The translations under genes were made by a program, and so were the position numbers. Shown one piece after another: positions 15,005 through 22,666 of a DNA stretch of 41,548 nt (its first letter is position 1; each line of letters begins with the position of its first letter). Below the pieces are notes generated by a model. That model had not been told where the DNA came from and ran no database searches. It worked only from the letters and a program-made list of their open reading frames with translations. Source of the DNA: DASPWV01 sp046727855 (lineage in GTDB: Bacteria > Acidobacteriota > Vicinamibacteria > Vicinamibacterales > UBA2999); assembly GCA_046727855.1 (NCBI GenBank), contig JBKPDL010000010.1, positions 1 through 41,548 on the forward strand, given 5' to 3'.

Positions 15005-17388
15005 CGCCCTTCACGAAGATCCCGAAACAGATCCAAGACGCCGTCGAGCGGTGGACTCCGACCTCGTCACGCCGCGACTTCCTCAAGACTTCCGGCTTTC
15101 TCGTCGTGAGCGTCGGCGCGATGTCGGTGGCTGGTCCGATCGGCGCGGCTGCGCAAGCCGCCGCGACGGGACAGGGCGCCGGTCCGTATCCCGATCCCGA
15201 CTTTAGGCAACTCGATTCGTGGATCGTCATTCGCGAGGACAACACCGCGACGTTCTTCGTGGGGAAGACGGACCTCGGCCAGGGAACCGGAACGGCTTTC
15301 CGGCAGATTATGTCCGACGAGCTGGACATCGCTTACGACAAGACCAGTTGCGTGATGGGCAGCACGGATGTGACGGTCGATCAGGGCGGCTCGGGCGGTT
15401 CCGACGCACTGCAGACGGACGGGTGGCCCATGCGGCGCGCCGCGGCCGAGGCTCGCCGCGTTCTGCTCGAGATGGCATCGCAGCGGTTCGGCGTGCCGGT
15501 CGCTGCGCTCGCGGTCACTGAAGGCGTGATAACGGTCGCGGCCGACCCCTCGAGAAGGATTACCTACGGCGAGCTGATCGGGGGGAAGCGATTCAATGTC
15601 ACGCTGACGGGGAAGAACGTCGACACAGTGACCGGCGAGGCAAAGGTCAAGCCGGTCCAGGAGCTCAAGAACGTTGGCCAGTCACCGCCGCGCTATGACA
15701 TTCCAGCGAAGGTGGACGGCTCGCTGAAGTGGGCCGTCGACGTGATGCTCCCCGGCATGGTGCACGCGCGCAACGTGAAACCGCCGGTCGCAGGCGCGAA
15801 GGTGATCAGCATCGACGAATCCTCCGTTCGCAACATGCCGGGATTCGTCAGAGTGGTCAGCAAAGGTAATTACGTCGCCGTCGTCTGCGAGCGGGAAGAG
15901 CAGGCAATCCAGGCGGCTCGCCAACTCGCAGTCAACTGGCAGAAGCCCGCCACGGCGCCATTCCCGCGCTCCGAGGATTTGTTTACCTACATGCGCGGCG
16001 CCACGCCCACGTTCAGCGGGAAGCCGGAGGTGATCGGCGATCCAGACGCGGCATTCGCGGGCGCGGCCAAGAAGATCGAGGCCGACTACGACGTCCCGTT
16101 CCACGGGCACACGGCGTTCGGTCCCGCGCACGCGACGGCTGATCCGTCGAACGATCAGCTGACGATCTATTCCAACGACATGAAGTCGTACGGCCTGCGC
16201 AACGGCGTCGCGCAGTTTCTCCAGATGCCCCGCGATCGCGTCTGCGTCGTTTGGATGGATGGATCGCAGGCGTACGGCCGCACGGCGGCGGACGATGCGG
16301 GGTTCGAGGCGGCGTTTCTGGCGAAGGAGATCGGCCGGCCCGTGCGCGTGCAGTGGATGCGGAACGAGGAGACGGCGTGGGACACCAAGGGCCCGGCGTA
16401 CGCCGTGAGGTTGCGCGGTGGCCTGGATGCGCAGGGCAATGTCGTCGCAGTGGAATACGACGCGCGCGCGGCTGACCACAACCATCTTGGCTACAACGAG
16501 CACGATACGGTGCTGATCGCGCAGCTCACGGGCATGCGGCGCGCCGAGCCGGCCCGCGGCCGCGCGTCCATTCCGTCTGACATGTACGCCATCCCGAACC
16601 GGCGCTGGTTGACGCACGTCGTGGCTTTACCGCTCATGTGGGAAACACCGCTTCGGACCGGCAACTTACGCGATCCCGACGGTCCGCAAGTGACGTTCGC
16701 CTCCGAGTCGTTCATCGACGAACTTGCAGCGGCCGCGAAAGCCGACCCGGTGGAGTTCCGTCTTCGCCTCCTGACCGCAAAAACAGACGACGACAGCGGC
16801 TTCAAGCGGGCGCGGTCCATCGCGTGCGTCAAGGCCGCAGCGGAGGCGTATCGGTGGGACGCGCGGCCGTCACCGAAGCCGATCGGGAGGGGTGAGATTC
16901 TCATGGGCCGCGGCATCGCTTACGCCTACCGTAGCCAGACCGTTGCGGTGCAGATCGCTGAGGTGGAGGTGAACCGCCGCACCGGCCACGTCTGGGTGAA
17001 GCGGTTCGTCTGCGCGCACGACTGCGGTCTGGTCATCAATCCCGAGGCGCTGCGTCGCACGATCGAGGGCGGGATGCTGCACTCGCTGAGCCGCGCGCTG
17101 CACGAGGAGGTCCAATTCGACGGTGAGAAGGTGACGAGCGTGGATTGGGTGTCTCATCCGACACTGACGCATGCCGACACGCCGGAACAGATCGATATCG
17201 TGCTTGTGAACGGCGATCCGAACCAGAGCCGCCCGGATCTGCCTCACTACGGCGCGGGCGAAACCGTCTGCAAGCCGACGCTCGCGGCGGTGGCGAACGC
17301 GATTTTCGATGCGACGGGCGTGCGCCTGCGGCGGGTACCATTCAGAGACGCGCGTGTGCTCGCGGCGCTCAAGGCTGCGGGTACGTAG
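15001..17388 (+). CDS. iorB: Isoquinoline 1-oxidoreductase/aldehyde dehydrogenase, molybdopterin subunit beta
   Basis: This is the large molybdopterin-binding catalytic subunit (795 residues) of an IorB-type hydroxylase that oxidises N-heterocycles or aldehydes. A twin-arginine signal (SRRDFLK at 23-29, then a hydrophobic stretch) points to folded export to the periplasm. Family motifs include FVGKTDLGQGTGTAFRQI, GGSGGSDALQTDGWPMRRAA, the G-x-G-x-T loops and the C-terminal HYGAGETVCKPTLAAVANAI, whose GAGE Glu is the expected active-site base. The N-terminal and C-terminal lobes are both complete. No FAD subunit is present, as usual for Ior types. No cytochrome c or XdhC maturation gene is adjacent, so the electron acceptor and cofactor insertion genes lie elsewhere. 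Confidence 0.92.
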   Translation: MTPFTKIPKQIQDAVERWTPTSSRRDFLKTSGFLVVSVGAMSVAGPIGAAAQAAATGQGAGPYPDPDFRQLDSWIVIREDNTATFFVGKTDLGQGTGTAFRQIMSDELDIAYDKTSCVMGSTDVTVDQGGSGGSDALQTDGWPMRRAAAEARRVLLEMASQRFGVPVAALAVTEGVITVAADPSRRITYGELIGGKRFNVTLTGKNVDTVTGEAKVKPVQELKNVGQSPPRYDIPAKVDGSLKWAVDVMLPGMVHARNVKPPVAGAKVISIDESSVRNMPGFVRVVSKGNYVAVVCEREEQAIQAARQLAVNWQKPATAPFPRSEDLFTYMRGATPTFSGKPEVIGDPDAAFAGAAKKIEADYDVPFHGHTAFGPAHATADPSNDQLTIYSNDMKSYGLRNGVAQFLQMPRDRVCVVWMDGSQAYGRTAADDAGFEAAFLAKEIGRPVRVQWMRNEETAWDTKGPAYAVRLRGGLDAQGNVVAVEYDARAADHNHLGYNEHDTVLIAQLTGMRRAEPARGRASIPSDMYAIPNRRWLTHVVALPLMWETPLRTGNLRDPDGPQVTFASESFIDELAAAAKADPVEFRLRLLTAKTDDDSGFKRARSIACVKAAAEAYRWDARPSPKPIGRGEILMGRGIAYAYRSQTVAVQIAEVEVNRRTGHVWVKRFVCAHDCGLVINPEALRRTIEGGMLHSLSRALHEEVQFDGEKVTSVDWVSHPTLTHADTPEQIDIVLVNGDPNQSRPDLPHYGAGETVCKPTLAAVANAIFDATGVRLRRVPFRDARVLAALKAAGT

Positions 17389-17695
17389 AGGCGCGCATGT
17401 CGCTGTAACGAATCAGACGCCACAGCGGGCACGTCGGGAGTCTCACTTTATTCAGAATGACTCCACTCGCCCGATGTGGAGGGCGGCAATCCGCAAACGG
17501 CCCGAGACGAGCTCAGTGAAACGTCTCAGACATGGACAGCGCGCCTGTTTAGGCCCACGAGTCTCGTCGGAAGTCATAGTGGCTCAAGTGAGCAAACATG
17601 TTTTGAAACTCGGCAGACTTGACGGCGTCTCGTACGAACACGCGGCCTCGAATCGCTTCCACAGCAGTGCCGGCACCGACGTTGCGTCCGTCCCG
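17389..17695. other. Gap after iorB without a recognisable gene
   Basis: The stretch contains several short open frames on both strands but none with a known family or ribosome site. A minus-strand run of about 33 codons ending near 17547 (FVRDAVKSAEFQNMFAHL) has coding-like codon use and lies just behind the remnant at 17696-17905; it could be another scrap. No terminator hairpin was evident. Confidence 0.4.
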
Positions 17696-17905
17696 TCATC
17701 CGCTGACCTGTCCCGCGCGGAATGGCGTCAGTTCCCAGGTGTTGGCTCGTTCATCGTGGCGAACGAGATACGTATTGCCGTCCTGCGCCTCGCAATTTGA
17801 AGTACCGCGTACTCGGGCGCGAGCCAGGCGTCGACCACCTCGGCGACGTCGATGCGACGGTCCCCAAGGATCAGCGTGCGTGGCGTCTGCTCACCGCGAT
17901 GGCCT
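17696..17905 (-). pseudogene. Remnant of a small conserved protein
   Basis: Minus-strand frames give RTLILGDRRIDVAEVVDAWL, then in a second frame RYFKLRGA, then in a third DGNTYLVRHDERANTWELTP and FRAGQVSG before a TGA at 17696-17698. Together they resemble small single-domain proteins with an R-x-L-x-x-GDRxIxVxEVLDxW...YFKVRxxDGxxYxLRHD...WEL pattern, whose function I do not know. Two frameshifts are required, so the gene is dead unless the bases are misread. Confidence 0.4.
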
Positions 17906-17993
17906 GCGTAGCACTAACACCGACACTGAGCAGCCGCTGTTCAGGCATTCGATCATGATAGGACGACGACGCTCTTATCGTGCGTGATGAGCA

Positions 17994-18452
17994 TCACTTA
18001 TTCCACATCCGAGCATCGAAGCTGAACGGCTCCGAGCGACCAATCGAGAGGTCCGCGAATTCACGGCGGATCGGATTCAGCACAAAGTTCCGCTCGAGCG
18101 GAATGACCACAGAGGGGACTGAGAGGACAGCTGTTCTGGACGCGCGGAACCACTGTTCGCCAATTGCGGCGAGCGCCGGTGGAGCGGGAAACGATCGCCA
18201 ATCGGGCGGCAAATCTCCTAGGTTGACCGACTCGATCGAGATGTTTTCGCCGATGTCTACGGGAATCGCGACGAGGTCTACTGGCTCGAGATCAGAATCA
18301 GTGTGGACGAACCGTTCCAGCGCCGCCAGTGACAGCGTCGCCGACGTGAAAACGGCCGGAACGCCTCGCGGTGTCCAGCGGCTCCCATGACGCCGTGCGC
18401 CCTCGCCGTCAAACGCGACATGAGCAGCGCTGGCGATCCGCCAGACGCGCAC
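17994..18452 (-). CDS. RES-domain toxin of a toxin-antitoxin pair
   Basis: RES toxins are NAD-degrading or ADP-ribosylation-type enzymes held in check by a Xre/DUF2384 antitoxin. The 152 residues contain the core signature: GEGARRHGSRWTPRGVPAVF followed by TSATLSLAALERFVH, including the conserved Arg and Glu, and later VPSVVIPLERNFVLNPIRRE with the conserved Ser and Asn-Pro. The length matches small RES toxins. Start is a GTG at 18452 whose first base is shared with the antitoxin TAG, so the two are tightly coupled, antitoxin first, as usual for the family. Confidence 0.88.
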   Translation of the reverse strand: MRVWRIASAAHVAFDGEGARRHGSRWTPRGVPAVFTSATLSLAALERFVHTDSDLEPVDLVAIPVDIGENISIESVNLGDLPPDWRSFPAPPALAAIGEQWFRASRTAVLSVPSVVIPLERNFVLNPIRREFADLSIGRSEPFSFDARMWNK

Positions 18453-18889
18453 TAGCTCACGATCCCGTGTTCAATCCGCCCGAGAATATCTTCGACTTGG
18501 CGCGCGCCGACATCAGTGTCGAGCAACCGAATCGGGAGCTCGCCGTTCAACGCGCGATTCGGTCTCTGCAGCCACGTCGTCGCTTTGTCTTCAGCACCAA
18601 ACACCGAGACGGCGTGACCCGCCACACGCGCGATTCGATACAGACGATCGGATTCGTCGGGGTCCAGTTTCCGCGCTTGCCGGCGCCGTGCCATCGTCCG
18701 AGTCGGCATGTGAAGAACGTTGGCAGCCTCAGGCACGGACAGTCGCAGCCGTTCGCGAACGGACTCGAGCGAGCGGTACGGGAGTCCCTGCTTGATGCGC
18801 GCCCGTAACTCGGTCGACGTTGGCACGGACCGCCCCTTGAACACGCTCGGCCCGCCAAGGACCTCGACGACATACTCGGTCGCCGTCAT
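18452..18889 (-). CDS. Xre/MbcA/ParS-type (DUF2384) antitoxin
   Basis: This is the cognate antitoxin, 145 residues. The N-terminal part (RARIKQGLPYRSLESVRERL, then SVPEAANVLHMPTRTMARRR) is a Xre-like helix-turn-helix. The C-terminal DUF2384 part (DRLYRIARVAGHAVSVFG and WLQRPNRALNGELPIRLLDT, then ARQVEDILGRIEHGI) normally inserts into the toxin active site. The ATG at 18889 has GGAGGAAG a few bases upstream, which fixes the start. A perfect TATAAT box and two small palindromes lie upstream, consistent with autoregulation. Confidence 0.88.
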   Translation of the reverse strand: MTATEYVVEVLGGPSVFKGRSVPTSTELRARIKQGLPYRSLESVRERLRLSVPEAANVLHMPTRTMARRRQARKLDPDESDRLYRIARVAGHAVSVFGAEDKATTWLQRPNRALNGELPIRLLDTDVGARQVEDILGRIEHGIVS

Positions 18890-18910
18890 GTCTTCCTCCC
18901 GCCAATAGGC

Positions 18911-18934
18911 ATTATAGCATGATGCCAAATGGCA
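18911..18934 (-). promoter_or_regulatory. Toxin-antitoxin promoter -10 box with small palindromes
   Basis: On the minus strand TATAAT lies at 18911-18916, 22 bp upstream of the antitoxin ATG. Directly upstream are GCATGATGC (18917-18925, arms GCAT/ATGC) and TGCCA-AA-TGGCA (18923-18934, 5-bp arms). A good -35 box is not visible at normal spacing. Binding of the antitoxin or toxin-antitoxin complex to these dyads is inferred. Confidence 0.45.
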
Positions 18935-19040
18935 GCCCGGGGTCCGCAGGCTCCAAACCGATGTCGAACTCGCTTCGACGCCTTCGCCTGGCGTTGAGCA
19001 CATACGTATCGAAGCGTTTGAGGCACAGATTCGAGACGAC

Positions 19041-19367
19041 ATGGCGTTCCAGCGCCTCATTGCCCCTCTCGAGCAGGAATTTGCCGGTGCTGTGCGTAGG
19101 CGATTCGCCGCAGCCATTCCGTTCGGCGTTGCGTCTAGCGCGGGCATCGGATTTAGCGAGGCGCTGGCAGAAATCGCGCGGCTGATTGCAACTCGCGTCG
19201 GTGACATGCGCGACGGGGAGACGGCTGTTCTCTGCTCCGACCGGCTGCCGTACGAGGTGCGTCTTCACAAACGCCATTCGAACGATTCCACGATCTTCTT
19301 TGCCCGCTGGCTCGAGGAGGAAAAGACCGGGTTCACTGCAAGAGAGCAAACCTTGATAGACGCTTGA
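19041..19367 (+). CDS. Hypothetical protein, possibly N-terminally truncated
   Basis: The 108-residue ORF has coding-like codon use and a mixed soluble composition (AFQRLIAPLEQEFAGAVRRR, LAEIARLIATRVGDMRDGE, then STIFFARWLEEEKTG). I recognise no family. The frame stays open upstream through about 100 bp towards the antitoxin promoter with no good ATG (it reads VEHIRIEAFEAQIRDDM into the proposed start), so it may be the end of a longer, truncated gene. There is no clear ribosome site. It is divergent from the antitoxin gene. Confidence 0.35.
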   Translation: MAFQRLIAPLEQEFAGAVRRRFAAAIPFGVASSAGIGFSEALAEIARLIATRVGDMRDGETAVLCSDRLPYEVRLHKRHSNDSTIFFARWLEEEKTGFTAREQTLIDA

Positions 19368-19524
19368 TAGACGATGGGCGGGCGCAGCGAATGGGTCGAG
19401 CACTTGAGGAGTGCCAGGCTTCGCCATCCCTCGGTGGGGCCAACAGCGTAATCCCTCGACCCGCGCGATGATGTAATCTTGTGCGAATTCGCCGGAATGT
19501 TGTTGCCGCACCGTGGAGGAGACC

Positions 19525-20025
19525 ATGCCTATCAGCGACCTGCTCGTGACGGAATTCGATGAAGAGATGAAGAAGACTCGTTCCACGCTGGAGCGCGTTC
19601 CTGCAAAACCCGAATTCGCACCCCACTCCAAGTCCATGCCCCTCGGTCGATTGGCGCCGCATGTGGCGGAGCTCGGTGCTTTCGGATTGACCGTTCTGAC
19701 GACCCCAGGAATGGACCTTTCCCAGGGCAGCTACACGCCGCTCGCATTCGAGTCCGCGGCCCAACTCGTTCGCGCATTCGACGATGGAGCAGCGAAAGTT
19801 CGCAGCGCCCTCGTGGCCCTGCCGGACGAGGCGTGGCAGCAACGGTGGAAGTTATCGTTCCAGGGCAAGCCGATATTCGAAGGCTCCCGCTTTCTCGCAT
19901 ACCGGCAGGTGTTTCTCAACCACATCGTGCACCACCGCGCCCAGCTCGGCGTCTACTTGCGTCTGAACGATGAACCGGTGCCAGCCACCTATGGTCCGTC
20001 GGCAGACGATCGGCTTGGCTTCTGA
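19525..20025 (+). CDS. DinB/DUF664-family putative metal-dependent protein
   Basis: The 166-residue protein is predicted to be a four-helix bundle of the DinB type; members bind a divalent metal with three histidines and include thiol transferases, but the function here is unknown. His46 (LAPHVAEL) and the HIVHHRAQLGVYLR stretch near the C-terminus supply the expected ligands. The ATG at 19525 has GTGGAGGAG directly upstream; the longer frame from 19513 begins inside that ribosome site. It is monocistronic, with a long remnant-filled interval after it. Confidence 0.88.
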   Translation: MPISDLLVTEFDEEMKKTRSTLERVPAKPEFAPHSKSMPLGRLAPHVAELGAFGLTVLTTPGMDLSQGSYTPLAFESAAQLVRAFDDGAAKVRSALVALPDEAWQQRWKLSFQGKPIFEGSRFLAYRQVFLNHIVHHRAQLGVYLRLNDEPVPATYGPSADDRLGF

Positions 20026-20076
20026 AACCTAGATCTCTGTTTTATTGACGTACCTTCTCTGACATATACAAAAGGT

Positions 20077-20160
20077 TCTGCCGTTAGTAGGGATGGAACC
20101 ACAATCGGTTACCGCCAAGTAGGCAACGGCCCCGGCGTTATTCTCTATACGGGCGCTTAT
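20077..20160 (+). pseudogene. N-terminal stub of an alpha/beta hydrolase
   Basis: The frame reads SAVSRDGTTIGYRQVGNGPG and then VILYTGA. It matches the usual opening of alpha/beta hydrolases (xxSxDGTxIxYxxxGxGPxVVLxHG), stopping just where the oxyanion-hole HG should be. The rest of the hydrolase is absent. A possible promoter (TTGACG at 20045-20050, TACAAA at 20067-20072) lies upstream. Confidence 0.5.
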
Positions 20161-20199
20161 CCCGACTCAACATTTCGATATGCGCGGTCGCCTTCAGCG

Positions 20200-20423
20200 C
20201 AACCAGTCCCAGCTCTGGCACGACCAGGAGCTTCACCAGCTTCTCTCAGGCGCTCAACGAGGCGATCGACTCGCGCGTGTGGGGCGGAATCCACTGGCGC
20301 ATCGCCGACGTGCAGGGCGCACAGTTGCGCATGGAGGTCGCACGCTGGGAGGACACGCACTACTTCAAGCCGACCTCGGGGCGAGGAGCAGACAGGTCGT
20401 CTCCGAAAGACGGATCCAGATAG
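20200..20423 (+). pseudogene. C-terminal remnant of a vanadium-haloperoxidase/PAP2-like protein
   Basis: The frame reads TRSFTSFSQALNEAIDSRVW, then GGIHWRIADVQGAQL and ends at TAG 20421-20423. Bacterial PAP2/vanadium haloperoxidase proteins end in SFxxAxxEAxxSRxWGGIHxRxxxxxGxxxG, which carries the second catalytic His (GGIHW here). The remaining domain is missing upstream, where the hydrolase stub sits, so two unrelated fragments abut. Confidence 0.6.
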
Positions 20424-20453
20424 AGCGCACGCCGCTGAGCAACAACTCATCTA

Positions 20454-20485
20454 GGGCAGGGTGGCGCGCTGCAGCCGCCCTGCCC
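20454..20485 (+). terminator. Strong 12-bp hairpin after the PAP2 remnant
   Basis: Arms 20454-20465 and 20474-20485 (GGGCAGGG-T-GGC against GCC-G-CCCTGCCC) pair over 12 positions with one G-T wobble around an 8-base loop. No T-tract follows, so it may be a Rho-assisted or non-intrinsic terminator. It isolates the exported-protein operon from upstream transcription. Confidence 0.5.
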
Positions 20486-20639
20486 CGGTTGCACCCTGGG
20501 GCTGGACCCGGCATTTGACGCCAGTTTCACTTCGTTACGTTACAGCAACAATCGAGAAACGTTCGCTCCTGACACTGAGAGCTGTCAAGGCAGTGCGAAG
20601 CCAGGCTTGCCCCGACCGTTGTCAAGGAGAGGAGCACAT

Positions 20640-21227
20640 ATGGGAACCCAAAAACCCTCGTCACTCGCCGCGTACACCGTCCTCGTTGCCAGCCTGTCAG
20701 CCGCGGGAACGGTGCCCGTGATCACCCAGCAGCGAGAGTCCCCTCCTCCGGACTTGACGGGTCGCTGGCAATTGAACCGTGAGTTGAGCGAGAACGCCGA
20801 GGCAAAGCTCGAGGCCCTGCACTCATCGCAGGGTGGCGGCCATCGGCCGCCCCCGGGGATGCATGGCCTTGGCGGCTTATTCGGCGGCGGCAAAGACGAG
20901 ACCGAGCAGGCGCGAGACATGTTCCTTCATCGGCCGACCTCGTTCGTCGTGAAGCAGGACGACGACCGCATCGAACTCACCGACAGCGACGGCCGCGTGC
21001 GAGTGTTCACCGCCAATGGCCGAAAGGAGAAGGTCAACGGTCGGGACGTGCGGACGAAGTGGGACAAGGGGTTTCTCGTCTCGGAGATTTCGCTGGCTAA
21101 TGCGACGGTGACGGAGACCTATGAGCGCGTGACGACTGCGCCGCAGTTGATTGTCACGACGAAGATGGGGATGGGCGGGCAGGATGTCAGTGTTCGTCGC
21201 GTGTACGACGCGGAGAGCCCACGATGA
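20640..21227 (+). CDS. Exported protein of unknown function (195 aa), first gene of an ABC operon
   Basis: A signal peptide is visible (KPSSLAAYTVLVASLSAAGT, about 5-25). The mature part begins DLTGRWQLNRELSENAEAKL, a lipocalin-like opening seen in acidobacterial secreted proteins. A Gly/His/Pro-rich loop follows (HSSQGGGHRPPPGMHG, GLFGGGKD), then strand-rich sequence (SFVVKQDDDRIELTDSDGRV, LIVTTKMG). The ATG at 20640 is fixed by AAGGAGAGGAG just upstream. Its TGA overlaps an in-frame ATG for the next ORF (21224). I do not know the function; the location before a second exported protein and a MacB-like exporter suggests a periplasmic partner or cargo. Confidence 0.75.
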   Translation: MGTQKPSSLAAYTVLVASLSAAGTVPVITQQRESPPPDLTGRWQLNRELSENAEAKLEALHSSQGGGHRPPPGMHGLGGLFGGGKDETEQARDMFLHRPTSFVVKQDDDRIELTDSDGRVRVFTANGRKEKVNGRDVRTKWDKGFLVSEISLANATVTETYERVTTAPQLIVTTKMGMGGQDVSVRRVYDAESPR

Positions 21228-21295
21228 TTCGGTCGCGCCTCATCGTTTGCGGCGAATGCCTTTTCCGCTCTCCTGAAGCCGAGAGAGAGACAGTC

Positions 21296-21835
21296 ATGAT
21301 CACCAAGAAACGGTTTGGCATTGTTGCGCTCTGGTCGATCGTCATGTGCGTCCCGTCGATGTCTTTCGCTCAGCACGTGCAAGGTTCCGTACGTCAGCAC
21401 GGCGCAAGTCGGGAACAAGGCCCGGCCTACGATGCGAAGACCGAAGTTACATTGACTGGCGCGGTCGGAGAAGTGAAGACTGCCAGGAATCCCAGGTCCA
21501 ACGTGAAGGAGACACGTCTCTTCTTGAAAACCGACACGGGCACCGTTGAGATCCATCTCGGTCCAACCGCATTCCTCACCGAGAAGAAGGTGACAATCAG
21601 GACGGGTGAAACGCTCGAGGTCATCGGGTCGCGCGTGACGGTCGGTGAATCGCAAGTCGTGCTGGCTCGCGACGTCCGGAAAGGCGGCCTCGAGTGGACG
21701 CTTCGCGACGCCGAGGGAGAGCCCCTGTGGGGTGCGCTCCAGCCTGAGAAGCCAAGGCGCTGGACGATGACACGCGTCCTTCTCCTCGCAGCTCTTGCGG
21801 GCAAGATCGCGGCAGCCGTGGTGCTCATGAGTTAA
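21296..21835 (+). CDS. Exported OB-fold-like protein (DUF5666-like) with C-terminal hydrophobic tail
   Basis: The 179-residue protein starts with a clear signal peptide (RFGIVALWSIVMCVPSMSFA, cleavage before QHV). The body has repeated beta strands typical of small OB-fold periplasmic proteins: TEVTLTGAVGEVKTARNPRS, TRLFLKTDTGTVEIHLGPTA, TGETLEVIGSRVTVGESQVV. The end is hydrophobic (VLLLAALAGKIAAAVVLMS) and could anchor it in the membrane. GAGAGAGAC precedes the ATG. An upstream in-frame ATG at 21224 overlaps the previous stop but adds a non-signal leader. It lies between the first exported protein and the ATPase, all on one strand. Confidence 0.75.
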   Translation: MITKKRFGIVALWSIVMCVPSMSFAQHVQGSVRQHGASREQGPAYDAKTEVTLTGAVGEVKTARNPRSNVKETRLFLKTDTGTVEIHLGPTAFLTEKKVTIRTGETLEVIGSRVTVGESQVVLARDVRKGGLEWTLRDAEGEPLWGALQPEKPRRWTMTRVLLLAALAGKIAAAVVLMS

Positions 21836-21895
21836 CAGCGGCGAGGCGTGCCGGCGAAAGCCGGAAGGCCTCGTTCCTCGAGCAAGAGAACAACC

Positions 21896-22666
21896 ATGAT
21901 TGAAGCAAAGGCTGTCATCAAGACATGTGGGGGGCAGGTCGCAGACAAAGAATCGTTCGTCGATCTGAATCACGTCGCCAAGATCTACGAATCCCCGTCC
22001 GGACCGTTCACCGCTCTTCACGACATGCACCTGCGCGTCCGCGCAGGAGAGTTCGTTGCCGTGGTCGGGAAGTCGGGTAGCGGCAAGACGACCTTACTCA
22101 ACGTCTTGGCGGGCATCGATCGGCCGACCAGTGGAACCATCTCGGTTGCCGGGACGCCTGTGCATGCACTCACGGAGTCACAGCTGGCAGAATGGCGCGG
22201 CCGAACGGTCGGCCTCGTCTTTCAATTCTTCCAGTTGCTGCCGACTTTAACCGTCGCAGAAAACGTCATGCTGCCGATGGATTTCGTGAGGCTGATCCCG
22301 GCGCCCGAACGTCGGTCCAGGGCTTTGGCGCTCCTGGATCGCGTGGGGATCCGGAATCAGGCCGACAAGCTGCCGGCCAGCTTGTCGGCCGGCGAGCAAC
22401 AACGAGCGGCCATCACTCGAGCCTTGGCCAACGATCCGCCGATCCTGTTGGCTGATGAGCCGACCGGCAATCTCGACGAGCAAACTGGCGTGGCGGTTCT
22501 CGAGCTGTTCAACACACTGCACGCCGACGGGCGCACCATCATCGTGGTCAGTCACGAGCGCGATATCAGTCGTTATGCGGACCGACAGGTGACACTGTCA
22601 GATGGCCGCGTGGCCCATGACACGCGAGCGGAAGCTAGTACGCCAAGAGAATTGAGACTGTCATGA
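21896..22666 (+). CDS. MacB/LolD-type ABC transporter ATP-binding protein
   Basis: This is the cytoplasmic ATPase of an ABC system with the permease encoded directly downstream. The 256 residues include Walker A GKSGSGKTT (58-66), Q-loop VFQFFQLLP (Gln110), signature LSAGEQQR (163-170), Walker B ILLADEPTGNLD and H-loop SHE (His220), all intact. The 'ADEPTGNLD' and FQ-F-Q-LLPTLTVAENV features place it in the MacB/LolD/FtsE group. The ATG at 21896 has AAGAGA upstream. Its stop overlaps the permease ATG by 4 bp. About 20 residues precede the domain. A perfect 12-bp inverted repeat lies within the gene at 22361-22389. Confidence 0.93.
   Translation: MIEAKAVIKTCGGQVADKESFVDLNHVAKIYESPSGPFTALHDMHLRVRAGEFVAVVGKSGSGKTTLLNVLAGIDRPTSGTISVAGTPVHALTESQLAEWRGRTVGLVFQFFQLLPTLTVAENVMLPMDFVRLIPAPERRSRALALLDRVGIRNQADKLPASLSAGEQQRAAITRALANDPPILLADEPTGNLDEQTGVAVLELFNTLHADGRTIIVVSHERDISRYADRQVTLSDGRVAHDTRAEASTPRELRLS
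22361..22389 (+). repeat. Perfect 12-bp inverted repeat inside the ATPase gene
   Basis: GCCGACAAGCTG (22361-22372) and CAGCTTGTCGGC (22378-22389) are exact reverse complements around the 5-base loop CCGGC. The repeat encodes ADKLPASLSA, just before and into the ABC signature. A perfect 12-bp stem is uncommon in coding sequence of this length. It would form a stable mRNA hairpin, or may be a chance result of codon bias. Confidence 0.6.

Noticed and set aside
15682..16617. Minus-strand frame of 311 codons
   Set aside because: It is a shadow of iorB, which has complete molybdopterin-subunit motifs in the plus frame.
18917..18925. GCATGATGC near the toxin-antitoxin promoter as a second HxlR operator
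   Set aside because: It shares only the 9-bp core with the HxlR sites and lacks the CTT/AAG flanks; chance is likely.
19333..19842. Long minus-strand open frame across the DinB region
   Set aside because: It is antisense to the DinB gene, which has clear family motifs and a strong ribosome site. The antisense product has no recognisable domain.
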